Assembly (NCBI RefSeq): GCF_000615975.1
Contig: NZ_BAMP01000002.1
Coordinates: forward strand, 60,946 to 124,945
Reading direction: 5' to 3'
DNA: 64,000 nucleotides
Source: Nitratireductor aquibiodomus NL21 = JCM 21793
Lineage (GTDB): Bacteria; Pseudomonadota; Alphaproteobacteria; Rhizobiales; Rhizobiaceae
The notes beneath the pieces are model-generated. The model saw only the letters and a program-made list of their open reading frames with translations. It ran no database searches and was not told the origin of the DNA. This document shows positions 35,797 to 44,811 of the stretch, in pieces; within the stretch, counting starts at the first letter, position 1, and every line of letters starts with the position of its first letter. A program made the position numbers and the translations under genes.

Positions 35797-35855
35797 GCCT
35801 TTTAGCGAATTGTTTTACGTGGCTGCAAGCCGACCGGCCAAATCACCACGAGTGA
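35797..35855 (-). promoter_or_regulatory. SAM-II riboswitch
   Basis: On the minus strand the leader contains CGTGGTGATTTG (35839-35850), GGCCGGTCGGCTTGCAGCCACG and GTAAAACA, then the GCTAAA (35801-35806) that closes the pseudoknot. These are the conserved blocks of the alphaproteobacterial SAM-II aptamer, which typically precedes metA. SAM binding represses the downstream gene. Here a terminator stem follows directly, so control is probably transcriptional. Confidence 0.92.
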
Positions 35856-35976
35856 AGGTCTTTATTTAGGATGGTGTTTTCTTTGCGTCAATCGCTGTCA
35901 TGGGCTAAAGCAACGGACGGATTTTCTCCGCAGGTCGAGGATCCGACTAACCGTTTCCCAAAAACAGGACCATTCA

Positions 35977-37077
35977 ATGAGCACGTCCGTCCGTCCCGAA
36001 CCGAAGCCCGGTGTCATGGATATCGCCGCCTATGTGCCCGGCCGCGAGAGCGCGCCAGGTGCGACGAAGGTGTGGAAGCTCTCCTCGAACGAATCTCCGC
36101 TCGGGCCCTCGCCCGCGGCTGTCGAGGCGATTTCCAAAGCGATGGGGCATCTGGAGCTTTATCCGGACGGATCGGCAACCAAACTGCGCGATGCCATTGC
36201 GGAGACGCATGGGCTGAACCCGGCCAATATTCTTTGCTCCAACGGGTCCGATGAGCTTCTTGGCCTGCTCGCGCAGACCTATATCAAGCCCGGCGACGAG
36301 GCGATTTTCACCGAGCACGGGTTTCTTGTCTACCGCATCCAGACGCTGGCGGCCGGTGGCACGCCGGTGGTGGTGAAGGAAGACAAGGAGCGCGCGGATG
36401 TCGACGCAATCCTTGCGGCGGTGACGGAAAAGACGCGCATCGTGTTCCTTGCTAACCCGAACAACCCGACTGGCACTTACATTCCGGTGGACGAAGTGCG
36501 CCGCCTGCAAGCAGGCCTGCCGAAGACGGCGCTTCTGGTTCTGGATGCTGCCTATGCCGAATATGTGCGCCGCAACGACTACGAATCCGGCATCGAACTC
36601 GTCTCTTCGAGCGAAAACGTCGTGATGACGCGGACCTTCTCCAAAATCCACGGCATGGCGGCGCTGCGCATCGGCTGGATGTATGCACCGGCGCATGTGG
36701 TGGATGCGGTGAACCGCGTGCGCGGTCCCTTCAATGTCAATGCGCTGGCCATCGAGGCGGGTGCGGCGGCGATCCGCGACAAGGCGCATGTGGAACGGGC
36801 CGTTGCGTACAACGAGACCTGGAGTGCCTGGCTGGTCGAGGAGCTTGGCAAGCTCGGCCTGAGGGTCACGCCCAGCGTTGGCAATTTCCTGCTGATCCAT
36901 TTTCCCGAGAATGGCGGCAAGTCGGCAGCGGATGCGGACGCCTTCCTTGGGACGCGCGGTTATGTGCTGCGCCGGGTTGTGCCCTATGGCTTCCCCAACG
37001 CGCTGCGTCTGACTGTCGGCCCCGAAGAGGCCAATCGCGGCGTCGTTGCCGCGCTCAAGGAATTCATGGAAAGCTGA
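35977..37077 (+). CDS. hisC: Histidinol-phosphate aminotransferase
   Basis: A 366-residue PLP enzyme of histidine biosynthesis, converting imidazole-acetol phosphate and glutamate to histidinol phosphate. Seen: [55 protein letters not shown] and the PLP lysine in [14 protein letters not shown]. The gene is followed after 3 bases by a cyclohexadienyl dehydrogenase; in this order such HisC enzymes may also transaminate aromatic intermediates. Confidence 0.95.
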   Translation: MSTSVRPEPKPGVMDIAAYVPGRESAPGATKVWKLSSNESPLGPSPAAVEAISKAMGHLELYPDGSATKLRDAIAETHGLNPANILCSNGSDELLGLLAQTYIKPGDEAIFTEHGFLVYRIQTLAAGGTPVVVKEDKERADVDAILAAVTEKTRIVFLANPNNPTGTYIPVDEVRRLQAGLPKTALLVLDAAYAEYVRRNDYESGIELVSSSENVVMTRTFSKIHGMAALRIGWMYAPAHVVDAVNRVRGPFNVNALAIEAGAAAIRDKAHVERAVAYNETWSAWLVEELGKLGLRVTPSVGNFLLIHFPENGGKSAADADAFLGTRGYVLRRVVPYGFPNALRLTVGPEEANRGVVAALKEFMES

Positions 37078-37080
37078 GTT

Positions 37081-38016
37081 GTGCCTGAACCACTTTTTGA
37101 CAAGGTCGCGCTGGTCGGCATCGGCCTGATCGGTTCGTCGCTTGCGCGGGCCGTCAGGCATGGCGGTCTTGCGACCACCATTGCCATTTCAAGTCGCAGT
37201 GAGAAGACGCTGGCCAGAGCCCGCGAACTTGGGCTGGGCGATGTCTACGAGCAGGATGCGGCCGAAGCTGTGCGGGACGCCGATCTGGTTATCGTCTCGG
37301 TTCCCGTCGGTGCCTCGGGCGCGGTCGCAAAGGCCATCGCTGCAGGGTTGAAACCTGGGGCGATTGTCACGGATGTCGGCTCGACCAAGGCGTCGGTGAT
37401 TGCGCAGATGCAACCGCATCTGCCTGACAGCGTGCATTTCATCCCGGGGCACCCGATCGCGGGTACCGAAGATTCCGGTCCGGATGCCGGTTTTGCGGAT
37501 CTGTTCGAGGGGCGCTGGTGCATTCTCACGCCGCTGCCGGATACGGATGTGGACGCGCTGGCGCGTCTGTCAGCCTTCTGGGAAGGCTGTGGCGCGATGG
37601 TGGACCGGATGGATCCTGAACATCATGACATGGTGCTGGCCATCGTTTCGCATCTGCCGCATATCATCGCCTACAACATCGTGGGTACGGCGGACGATCT
37701 GGAGGCGGTCACGAAGTCGGAAGTCATCAAATACTCGGCCTCCGGTTTCCGCGATTTCACACGTCTGGCAGCCTCCGACCCGACAATGTGGCGCGATGTG
37801 TGCCTGCACAACAGCGATGCGATCCTGGAGATGCTGGCCCGCTTTTCCGAAGACCTCTCCGCTCTCCAGCGTGCAATCCGGTGGGGCGACGGGGAGAAGC
37901 TCTTTGAAATGTTCACCCGGACACGGGCGATCCGGCGGTCCATCATCGAGGCAGGTCAGGATATCGACGTGCCGGACTTTGGCCGACACGCGCTGGCGCA
38001 CCCCGAAAAGCCGTAA
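37081..38016 (+). CDS. Prephenate/arogenate (cyclohexadienyl) dehydrogenase
   Basis: A 311-residue NAD(P)-dependent enzyme of tyrosine biosynthesis. It has a Rossmann GIGLIGSSLARAV at the N-terminus, DVGSTKASVI, HFIPGHPIAGTEDSGP with the catalytic His, and HHDMVLAIVSHLPHIIAYN. GTG 37081 starts 3 bases after the hisC stop, indicating an operon. Confidence 0.94.
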   Translation: MPEPLFDKVALVGIGLIGSSLARAVRHGGLATTIAISSRSEKTLARARELGLGDVYEQDAAEAVRDADLVIVSVPVGASGAVAKAIAAGLKPGAIVTDVGSTKASVIAQMQPHLPDSVHFIPGHPIAGTEDSGPDAGFADLFEGRWCILTPLPDTDVDALARLSAFWEGCGAMVDRMDPEHHDMVLAIVSHLPHIIAYNIVGTADDLEAVTKSEVIKYSASGFRDFTRLAASDPTMWRDVCLHNSDAILEMLARFSEDLSALQRAIRWGDGEKLFEMFTRTRAIRRSIIEAGQDIDVPDFGRHALAHPEKP

Positions 38017-38019
38017 GCC

Positions 38020-39015
38020 TCATCTTACGGGCGGAATGCTCCCGAGTGGCAGGAAGCCGACGAAGACGCGACCCTGGCGGATGTTCACCGGCAGGGTCGG
38101 TGCCGCACCGAGATTGGCGAGCCCGGCCGTGATCCCGGCGATCTCATCGCGCTTGTCAGGCACGATCTGGCCAACAAGCTGCGCGATTCTCTGAGGTTCG
38201 TTGACTGTCACGCGCAGTTCTGCATCGATCAGGCCGTTTTCGGCTATCCTGATCGGCCCCTTGACGGTGAGGCCCGCATTTCCGCCTGCGATCTTAAGGT
38301 TAAGGTTTTCAACGGTGCCCGAACGGCCGCGGAGTTCCGGCACGCTTGTGCTGGCCAGTGCCACACCATCATCCAGAGTGACGAGCAATTCACCGTCGAT
38401 GGCCGGTATCGCGGTGCCGTTTGTGAGCCCCGGATCGATGGTCAGGGCCTGCGCAATCAAGGCGAGGTCCAGATCAGTCCCGTTTTGACGCGTGTGGGCC
38501 TGAATGTTGCCAGCGCGGGCTATTGGCTGACGGTTGTCATCGTCAAGCGTCAGAACAACGTTCTTTGCTTCACTGGATAGACGCTCCGGCAGGCTGGCCG
38601 TGAGGCGTGCGCTGATGCGCATGTTCTCCCAGTCGGCTTCAATGGCGGGAAGATAGGGCGTTGCGATGCGGGCAGGCGCGTCCAGCTCGCCCACCGTGCG
38701 CATTGGCTGATAGACCTGTGCGGCGGAACGGAACGCGCCGGCGCTTACGGACACGCCGTTTTCGGCATCCTCATAAAAGACACTGCGGCAGAACAGACCT
38801 ATGCGGAAAGGATAGCCGCGGGCTGTCGGCTCCTCGCAATTGGCGCGCTGGTGGCCGGCGTTCAGGTCCTCGATCGCAGTGATCGTGCGCTGTTCCAGCG
38901 TGTCGGCGGCATAGAACCATGCGCCCGTATAGGCAAGGATCACCAAAACGATGAAAAGCGCGAAGAGAAAGAATCGGCGGCTGAAACTGCGTTTGGCGCG
39001 TTTTCTTGACGGCAT
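38020..39015 (-). CDS. DUF2125 domain-containing membrane-anchored protein
   Basis: A 331-residue protein with a basic N-terminus, one hydrophobic anchor (about residues 14-36, LFALFIVLVILAYTGAWFYA) and a long exported beta-rich domain of the DUF2125 family. The family is typical of Rhizobiales and lies next to the tyrosine-pathway dehydrogenase. Function unknown; the layout suggests an envelope protein. Confidence 0.9.
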   Translation of the reverse strand: MPSRKRAKRSFSRRFFLFALFIVLVILAYTGAWFYAADTLEQRTITAIEDLNAGHQRANCEEPTARGYPFRIGLFCRSVFYEDAENGVSVSAGAFRSAAQVYQPMRTVGELDAPARIATPYLPAIEADWENMRISARLTASLPERLSSEAKNVVLTLDDDNRQPIARAGNIQAHTRQNGTDLDLALIAQALTIDPGLTNGTAIPAIDGELLVTLDDGVALASTSVPELRGRSGTVENLNLKIAGGNAGLTVKGPIRIAENGLIDAELRVTVNEPQRIAQLVGQIVPDKRDEIAGITAGLANLGAAPTLPVNIRQGRVFVGFLPLGSIPPVR

Positions 39016-39090
39016 GAGGTCCTCCGGTTAACCCGTTCGCCTCCAGTGATGGCGAGACGGCAACACCCTTTCAAGCATTGGGCAGGCGAT

Positions 39091-39624
39091 ATGGACGATT
39101 TTTGGGTCTTTGGCTATGGATCGCTGATGTGGCGGCCGGGTTTTGCGCATGTGGAGACCCGCAAAGCCAGACTATATGGCTATCGCCGCGCTCTGTGTAT
39201 CCACTCGCACGTGCACCGTGGGACGCCGGATCGACCGGGTCTGGTGCTGGGGCTTGACCGGGGCGGGTCGTGCCTTGGCCTCGCTTTTCGTGTGCCGGGC
39301 GAGCTTGAAATGGAAGTGGTCGACTATCTGCGCGAACGGGAACTTGTCACGAATGTCTATCTGGAGCGCCGCGTCGGAATCCGTCTGGTAGACGGTGCTT
39401 CCGTAACGGCGCTGACCTATGTGGTCGACCGCAGTCACGGCCAATATGCGGGCAGCCTCGATGTCGATCATGCCGCGCGGCAGGTCAGCGCATCGGTCGG
39501 GCAATCGGGCCCGAATGTGGACTATGTGCGCAACACCGTGGAACACCTGAAAGCACTCGGCATCCGCGACCACTGGCTGGAAGCCGTGGCCGCGCGCATC
39601 GGCCAGACGGACAATGCCCTCTAA
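39091..39624 (+). CDS. ChaC-like gamma-glutamylcyclotransferase
   Basis: A 177-residue protein. ATG 39091 is used, giving the expected opening DDFWVFGYGSLMWRPGF, which holds the YGSL substrate-binding motif. The catalytic Glu is likely that in ELEMEVVDYLREREL. ChaC enzymes cleave glutathione to 5-oxoproline and Cys-Gly. The C-terminal GPNVDYVRNTVEHLKALGI is typical of the family. Confidence 0.92.
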   Translation: MDDFWVFGYGSLMWRPGFAHVETRKARLYGYRRALCIHSHVHRGTPDRPGLVLGLDRGGSCLGLAFRVPGELEMEVVDYLRERELVTNVYLERRVGIRLVDGASVTALTYVVDRSHGQYAGSLDVDHAARQVSASVGQSGPNVDYVRNTVEHLKALGIRDHWLEAVAARIGQTDNAL

Positions 39625-39642
39625 GTGACCCGGGTTTCTGCC

Positions 39643-40431
39643 TTAGCCTTGCAGGACGCCCAGTTCTCTCAGGCGCCTGCGGGCGGTATCGGGAAGGGGA
39701 GGCGGGTTGGATGAGGTTGCGGCTTCCACCAGCATCTCGTCGCAGGCTGCCTCGGTTTCGCTGACCAGTCGCTTCTGAAATTCTTCGCGGGAGAGGCCCG
39801 GTTCGATGGGCGGCAGGAAGCGGGCGCGAATGATGCCTGGATGACGCAGGAACTTGCGCCGGGGCCAGAAAAGCCCTGCGGCGTGTGCAACCGGAACCAC
39901 CGGAACGCCCAGCTGGGCATAGAGTTCGACGATGCCATATTTGTAGGCCGGCTCGGCGCCCGGCGGGCGGCGCGTGCCTTCCGGATAGATGATGAGCTGC
40001 CGGTTGCTCTTCATCAGTTCATGCGCCGATTTCACGGCCTGTTTCAGCGCTTTGGTGCGGCTGCCGCGGTCGATCGGAATCATGCGCATCTTGGCCACAT
40101 ACCAGCCGAAAAACGGAATCCAGACCAGTTCGCGTTTCAGAATGTAGAGCGCGTCGGGAATGTTCGGCAGAAAGGCGATCGTATCCCAGAACGACTGGTG
40201 CTTCGGGGCAATGATGCAGGGTCCGTCGGGCAGGTTTTCCAGGCCCGTTATCTCCGAGCGGGCACCCGTGATCACCCTTTGCAGCCAAAGGCTGGAGGCG
40301 GCCCAGAATTTTGGCACGAACCAGGCCTTCTTGCGCGGCAGCAGAAAGAAAACCGGTGTCCAGAACAGCATCTGAACGATGAGGTTCAGATAGAAGGCGG
40401 CATTGAAAACGGCGGAGCGGATAAAGAGCAT
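39643..40431 (-). CDS. 1-acyl-sn-glycerol-3-phosphate acyltransferase (PlsC type)
   Basis: A 262-residue membrane-bound enzyme that acylates lysophosphatidate. The motifs are HQSFWD (HX4D catalytic block), IDRGSRTKALKQ, YPEGTRR (substrate block) and PVVPVAHAAG. ATG 40431 places the hydrophobic anchor near the N-terminus; a longer start at 40488 is possible. It follows the YdcF-like gene on the minus strand. Confidence 0.93.
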   Translation of the reverse strand: MLFIRSAVFNAAFYLNLIVQMLFWTPVFFLLPRKKAWFVPKFWAASSLWLQRVITGARSEITGLENLPDGPCIIAPKHQSFWDTIAFLPNIPDALYILKRELVWIPFFGWYVAKMRMIPIDRGSRTKALKQAVKSAHELMKSNRQLIIYPEGTRRPPGAEPAYKYGIVELYAQLGVPVVPVAHAAGLFWPRRKFLRHPGIIRARFLPPIEPGLSREEFQKRLVSETEAACDEMLVEAATSSNPPPLPDTARRRLRELGVLQG

Positions 40432-40501
40432 GAACTTGGCCCGTTGGGTGTCTTGCGAGGCTCTTACATCAACCGGACGGCGAGGCAAAGCTGCGGAGGG
40501 A

Positions 40502-41218
40502 TCAGTCGCTGTGTGCGCTTGCTTTCTTAAGCTCCGAGGGGCCTTTTATGCCAGCGTTGCGGGGAAGTGGGATAACCTCGCGAACGAGCGCGCCGACATA
40601 CTTCGCATATTCGGTTGCGAGCACCCGGAGCGCATCGGGTTTTGCAAGCCAGGCGCCATTGTCGAGCGGTGTGTTGACCACGGGATAAGGATAGAGCTTT
40701 GAATTGGGCAGAAGCCGCTGCATCTCGAGAAGGCTGCGCGGCATGTGATAGTTGTTGGTCACGAGGATGATGCTGTCATAGGCGTTTGCCTGCACCCATT
40801 TGGCGCTTTCCTCGGCATTTCCGATCGTGTCGAGTGCTGCATGATCGATATCGACGCAGCAGTCGAAAAGGGCGGCCTCGCTGCCGGTCGCGATGCGGAG
40901 GTCGTCGGCCCGCGCGACGGGATTCACGCCGCTTATCAGCAGCCGTTTTCCTTTACCGGCCTTGAGCAGGTTCACGGCGGCGTCGATGCGTGACTGACCT
41001 CCTGTCAGCACGATGATGCCGTCGGCATCGTCGACATCACGCGGGGCTGAAAGGTGGCCGATATGGTCGGCAAATAACCCGAAACCGGCAATGAAGATGA
41101 AGCCGCCGACAACACACACCAGCAATGAAAGCCGGACCAGACGGCGCATGCCAAAGTGCCTGCCGCGTTGCGGAGGCTTTCCCGGGCCGTCGAGGCCATG
41201 CTGGCGCTCTTGCTTCAT
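40502..41218 (-). CDS. YdcF/ElyC/SanA family (DUF218) membrane protein
   Basis: A 238-residue protein with one N-terminal helix (about 28-50) and a DUF218 domain containing DDADGIIVLTGGQSRIDAA, GNAEESAKWV and ILVTNNYHMPRSLLEM. Family members affect envelope integrity and peptidoglycan or lipid carriers. It lies between ftsX and plsC, a usual order here. An internal ATG at 41149 is an alternative start that leaves a shorter N-terminal tail. Confidence 0.9.
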   Translation of the reverse strand: MKQERQHGLDGPGKPPQRGRHFGMRRLVRLSLLVCVVGGFIFIAGFGLFADHIGHLSAPRDVDDADGIIVLTGGQSRIDAAVNLLKAGKGKRLLISGVNPVARADDLRIATGSEAALFDCCVDIDHAALDTIGNAEESAKWVQANAYDSIILVTNNYHMPRSLLEMQRLLPNSKLYPYPVVNTPLDNGAWLAKPDALRVLATEYAKYVGALVREVIPLPRNAGIKGPSELKKASAHSD

Positions 41219-41299
41219 GGTGCGATGGTTAGCCGTAAATTACGGCAATGGATAGTCGGCGGGCCGTTGGTGAACAAGACAATAGCCGTTTTTGTATCG

Positions 41300-42289
41300 T
41301 TACATGCTGTCGGGGTGGGTGCTGTCGACACTCTTCAGATAGGATAGAACGGTGACATGCGTGGTCGCTGCCGTCAGTACGGCAATGACGATGACGATGG
41401 CACCAACCCCGATATACCCCGAGGGACCTATGGCGAAGTTGCCGAACAGGGCGGTGGCCTGATCGGCTTCAGGCGTCGCCATGTTGCGGGAAGACCACCA
41501 GTAGAAACCAATAAAAACGAGGATCGCTCCGATCCCGCCGGCGGCGGCACCCTTCATGCCCGCCAGCAGGAAGTGGCGTCGGAACTGAGAGGCGATGAAC
41601 GGCGCTTCCGCTCCAACGAAATGCAGAACTTCGATGATATGGCCGTTTCCGGCCATCGCGCCGCGGGTGGCAAAAATAACGGTCAGGGCGGTGGCGGAAA
41701 GCATGAGCACCAGCGCCGACATGCCGATGGTGACTGTCGTGCGCGCCATGGCGACCAGCCGGTCAACCCAGGTGCGGTGATCGTCCAGCGTCGCATTGGC
41801 GACGGTCTCCTGCAGTTCGGCGCGCATGCCGGCAAAGTCAGGGCGGGACAGAGGATCTATGGTGACGATGACGAGCCGCGGCACGGGCAGGCTGTCGATG
41901 TCGAGGCCCGTGCCGAGCCATGGTTCCAGAAGGCGGGCGGTGGCCTGCGCATCGACGATGCTGGCATCGAGCACGCCGGAATAACTGGCCGCGATGTCGC
42001 GAGCCTGGGCGAGGGCGGCGGTCATATCGAGCCCTTCCTCGGGCTTGATCTGGATGGTCGCTTCGCGGGCGATCTGCGTCTGCCAGGTTGCCGCCGTGTC
42101 GCGCACGAGGGTTACTGCGCCCAGAGTCAGGCAGGACAGGAAGGTCATGATGGCGATGACCAGAACCATGGCGCGGCCAGCCACATTGTCCGGCGGGACG
42201 ATGGGCATCTGTTTGCGTGAGACTGCATCGCGCGCGCCTGAACTGAGACGTGCGCCGAGATTTTTCAGAAGGCGTCTGGTTTCAGTCAT
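41300..42289 (-). CDS. ftsX: Cell division ABC transporter-like permease FtsX
   Basis: A 329-residue inner-membrane protein with four helices: one near residues 53-73 and three in the C-terminal half, with an extracytoplasmic domain between the first two. ATG 42289 overlaps the ftsE stop by 8 bases. With FtsE it transmits ATP hydrolysis to periplasmic cell-wall hydrolases during division. Sequence such as NGHIIEVLHFVGAEAPFIASQFRRHF matches the FtsX coupling region. Confidence 0.93.
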   Translation of the reverse strand: MTETRRLLKNLGARLSSGARDAVSRKQMPIVPPDNVAGRAMVLVIAIMTFLSCLTLGAVTLVRDTAATWQTQIAREATIQIKPEEGLDMTAALAQARDIAASYSGVLDASIVDAQATARLLEPWLGTGLDIDSLPVPRLVIVTIDPLSRPDFAGMRAELQETVANATLDDHRTWVDRLVAMARTTVTIGMSALVLMLSATALTVIFATRGAMAGNGHIIEVLHFVGAEAPFIASQFRRHFLLAGMKGAAAGGIGAILVFIGFYWWSSRNMATPEADQATALFGNFAIGPSGYIGVGAIVIVIAVLTAATTHVTVLSYLKSVDSTHPDSM

Positions 42290-42941
42290 AGATTTCCAGC
42301 CTCCCGCCGGACAACACCATGCGGCGCGCATCCACCTGGTCCATCAGGCCGAGATCGTGGGTGGCGATGACAACGGCGGTGCCGAGCCGGTTCAGTTCGA
42401 TGAGCAGGCGCAACAGGCGGCGGGCAAGCTGCGGATCGACATTGCCTGTCGGCTCATCTGCGAGAAGAATGCGCGGCTGCTCTATGAGCGCGCGGGCGAT
42501 GGCTGCACGCTGCTTCTCGCCGCCCGAAAGGATGGGGGGCAGAACATGCATGCGCTCCCCGAGCCCGACCCATTTCAATAATTCGATCACGTCGCTGCGA
42601 TAGGTGGCTTCCTCACGGCCGCGTACGCGCAGCGGGAGCGCGACATTCTCGTAGGTCGTGAGATGATCGAGCAGGCGGAAATCCTGAAACACGACACCGA
42701 TGTTGCGCCGCAGGAGCGGCAGTTCCGTACGTGTGATCGCAGAGCGGTCCTTGCCGAAAATTGTGATCAGGCCGCGTGTCGGCTTGAGTGACATGAAGAG
42801 CAGGCGCAGCAATGTTGTCTTGCCCGCACCCGAGGGGCCGCTCAGAAACTGAAACGAACGCTCGGGCAAATGGAAAGAGACATCGCGGAGAATCTCCGGA
42901 CCCATCCCATATCTATGGCCGACATTTTCAAATCGAATCAC
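42282..42941 (-). CDS. ftsE: Cell division ATP-binding protein FtsE
   Basis: A 219-residue ATPase. GTG 42941 gives the standard opening IRFENVGHRYG. It has Walker A GPSGAGKTT, Q-loop FQDFRLLDHLTTYENV, signature LSGGEKQ and Walker B ILLADEPTGN. It partners FtsX, with which it overlaps. Confidence 0.95.
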   Translation of the reverse strand: MIRFENVGHRYGMGPEILRDVSFHLPERSFQFLSGPSGAGKTTLLRLLFMSLKPTRGLITIFGKDRSAITRTELPLLRRNIGVVFQDFRLLDHLTTYENVALPLRVRGREEATYRSDVIELLKWVGLGERMHVLPPILSGGEKQRAAIARALIEQPRILLADEPTGNVDPQLARRLLRLLIELNRLGTAVVIATHDLGLMDQVDARRMVLSGGRLEIYD

Positions 42942-43093
42942 GAGGAACCTGCGTTCTGTGAGTGGCGGACGCTGCCTGGACGCATGCTGCCAGACCATCA
43001 ACCCGCATGGTTAATAGCAAGTTAACTCTTGCTTGATATGCGTGATGTCCATGTACCCCGGAACGGTGGATCACGAAAGGACAGTCTGCCTGC

Positions 43094-43726
43094 ATGAGGC
43101 ACTCTGACAGCGCACGCCCCGTTTCGGGCGAAATCATGATGCCTGATCGGGTGCGCGCGGCGCAATCCCGGACCATCGAGGCGTGCAATGCAGTGGATGC
43201 AGACTTCGAGACGGTCGTGTCTGCTGGAGGAACCGTCCCGGCTGCAGGGTCGGCGCCGGCGGCGGAAAAGGCGCTTACAGGCCTCGACATGCTCAAACCG
43301 GGCCGCCGCATCCAGTCCGTGAAATCCCCTCGTGCAGGACCGTTGTTCTGGGCGTTTGGAGCGGTGATCACTGCAGGGGCTTTCTGGATATCCGGCGGTC
43401 ATAGCCTTGTTCGGGGCATGGATGTTTCCAGGGTCGAAAACCCGGAACAGGTTCTCCGGCTTGTCGATGTCACATCGCGGGTGGAGCGGCAGGGGGGCAA
43501 TGCCCTGCTCATCGTCGACGGCGCTGCGCTCAACGGTGGCGATGGGCTTGTCGCGCTGCCGCCGATCTCGATCAACGTTCTGACGGAAAACGGCTCGACA
43601 ACACGCTATTTTTTGGGGACAAACGACCAGCATCTCGGTCCCGGCGCGCGCTTTCCCTTCTCGAGCCGGCTTGTCGCGCCTAGGGAAGGGGTCAAGTCCG
43701 TCTCTGTGACGTTTCACGCGTCGTAG
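43094..43726 (+). CDS. Hypothetical single-span membrane protein
   Basis: A 210-residue protein divergent from ftsE and upstream of hpt. Residues 1-80 are low-complexity and Ala/Val-rich, one helix follows (LFWAFGAVITAGAFWISGG), then a small exported domain with VLRLVDVTSRVERQGGNALLIVDGAALNGG. The exported part resembles the C-terminal region of DUF3426/MJ0042-type proteins, but no zinc-ribbon Cys set is present. Function unknown. Confidence 0.75.
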   Translation: MRHSDSARPVSGEIMMPDRVRAAQSRTIEACNAVDADFETVVSAGGTVPAAGSAPAAEKALTGLDMLKPGRRIQSVKSPRAGPLFWAFGAVITAGAFWISGGHSLVRGMDVSRVENPEQVLRLVDVTSRVERQGGNALLIVDGAALNGGDGLVALPPISINVLTENGSTTRYFLGTNDQHLGPGARFPFSSRLVAPREGVKSVSVTFHAS

Positions 43727-43793
43727 GTCATCTGGTTTATGCGTTCCGGACAGCAAGTGCTGCCGGAAGTGCCCTGACAGGAGTTCGCCGCCC

Positions 43794-44336
43794 ATGCCTG
43801 TTGTTCGCGGCAAGGAAATCGAGGTTTTGTTTTCTGCCTCGACCATCGCCAGGCGCAATCTGGAACTCGCCAAGGACATCGCTTCGCGCGAGTATGACGA
43901 TCTTCTGGTCATTTCCGTTCTCAAAGGGTCGTTTATCTTTGCGGCGGACCTGATCCGCGCAATGCACGATGTCGGCATTTCGCCGGAAGTGGAGTTCATC
44001 ATGATCTCCAGTTATGGCGCCGGCACCGAAAGCGGCGAGATCAAGGTGCTGCGTGACATCGACAACGATGTCAGCGGCCGTGACGTGCTGCTCATCGATG
44101 ACATCCTGGAATCGGGCAAAACCCTGAAGCACACCCGGGAACTGATGCTCTCGCGGGGCGCAAAGTCTGTTTCCATCGCGGTGCTGCTCGACAAGCATTC
44201 GCGGCGGCAGACGGAGGTCGATGCCGAATTCGTTGGCTTCGAATGCCCTGACTATTTCGTGGTCGGCTATGGAATGGACGTGGCCCATGCCTTCCGCGAA
44301 CTGCCTTTTGTCGGCGTCGTGAAGGGCGATGCCTGA
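43794..44336 (+). CDS. hpt: Hypoxanthine phosphoribosyltransferase
   Basis: A 180-residue purine salvage enzyme forming IMP/GMP from hypoxanthine or guanine and PRPP. The PRPP-binding motif is DVLLIDDILESGKTLKH, preceded by LLVISVLKGSFIFAADLIRA; the aspartate-rich loop and the C-terminal PDYFVVGYGMD base-binding segment are intact. Length is normal. Confidence 0.95.
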   Translation: MPVVRGKEIEVLFSASTIARRNLELAKDIASREYDDLLVISVLKGSFIFAADLIRAMHDVGISPEVEFIMISSYGAGTESGEIKVLRDIDNDVSGRDVLLIDDILESGKTLKHTRELMLSRGAKSVSIAVLLDKHSRRQTEVDAEFVGFECPDYFVVGYGMDVAHAFRELPFVGVVKGDA

Positions 44337-44407
44337 GCGGCGGTATTTTAGACAAGTGAAGGCTGGCTCGTTTACCGAAGCGTAATCGGATGGGGCGAAA
44401 ACAGGCC

Positions 44408-44773
44408 ATGGCTAAGCTTTTGATCGTTGAGGACGATGAGTCCGTCCGTACTTTTACCGCCCGGGCACTGAGTGCCGCCGGTCACACCGTGGAAACCGCG
44501 GGTGACGGCCTTGAGGGGCTTGAGAAGATCAGCGCCACGGCCGGCGATTATGGTCTCGTTCTTTCGGACATCCGTATGCCGGCGATGGACGGTATCGAGA
44601 TGGCGCGTGCCGTGGCCGACGCGTTTCCCGGTCTCCGACTACTTCTGATGACCGGCTATGCGGATCAGCGCGAGCGTGCCGTGGAACTGGAAGGCACGGT
44701 TTCCGGTGTCGTGAACAAGCCATTCACGCTGAGTGAGCTGCGCCAGCGCGTTGGCGAGGCACTGGCCGCCTGA
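44408..44773 (+). CDS. Single-domain response regulator (CpdR-like)
   Basis: A 121-residue receiver domain with no output domain. The acidic pocket (VEDDES), phosphoacceptor Asp in LVLSDIRMPAMDG, Thr in LLMTGYA and Lys in NKPFT are all present. CpdR proteins are of this type and control ClpXP proteolysis in the cell cycle of alphaproteobacteria; assignment to CpdR itself is likely but not certain. ATG 44408 is used; an in-frame ATG at 44390 would add six residues. Confidence 0.85.
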   Translation: MAKLLIVEDDESVRTFTARALSAAGHTVETAGDGLEGLEKISATAGDYGLVLSDIRMPAMDGIEMARAVADAFPGLRLLLMTGYADQRERAVELEGTVSGVVNKPFTLSELRQRVGEALAA

Positions 44774-44811
44774 TGCCCGCGCTGTAACGGTCAGCGCCCC
44801 TTCACTGGGGC

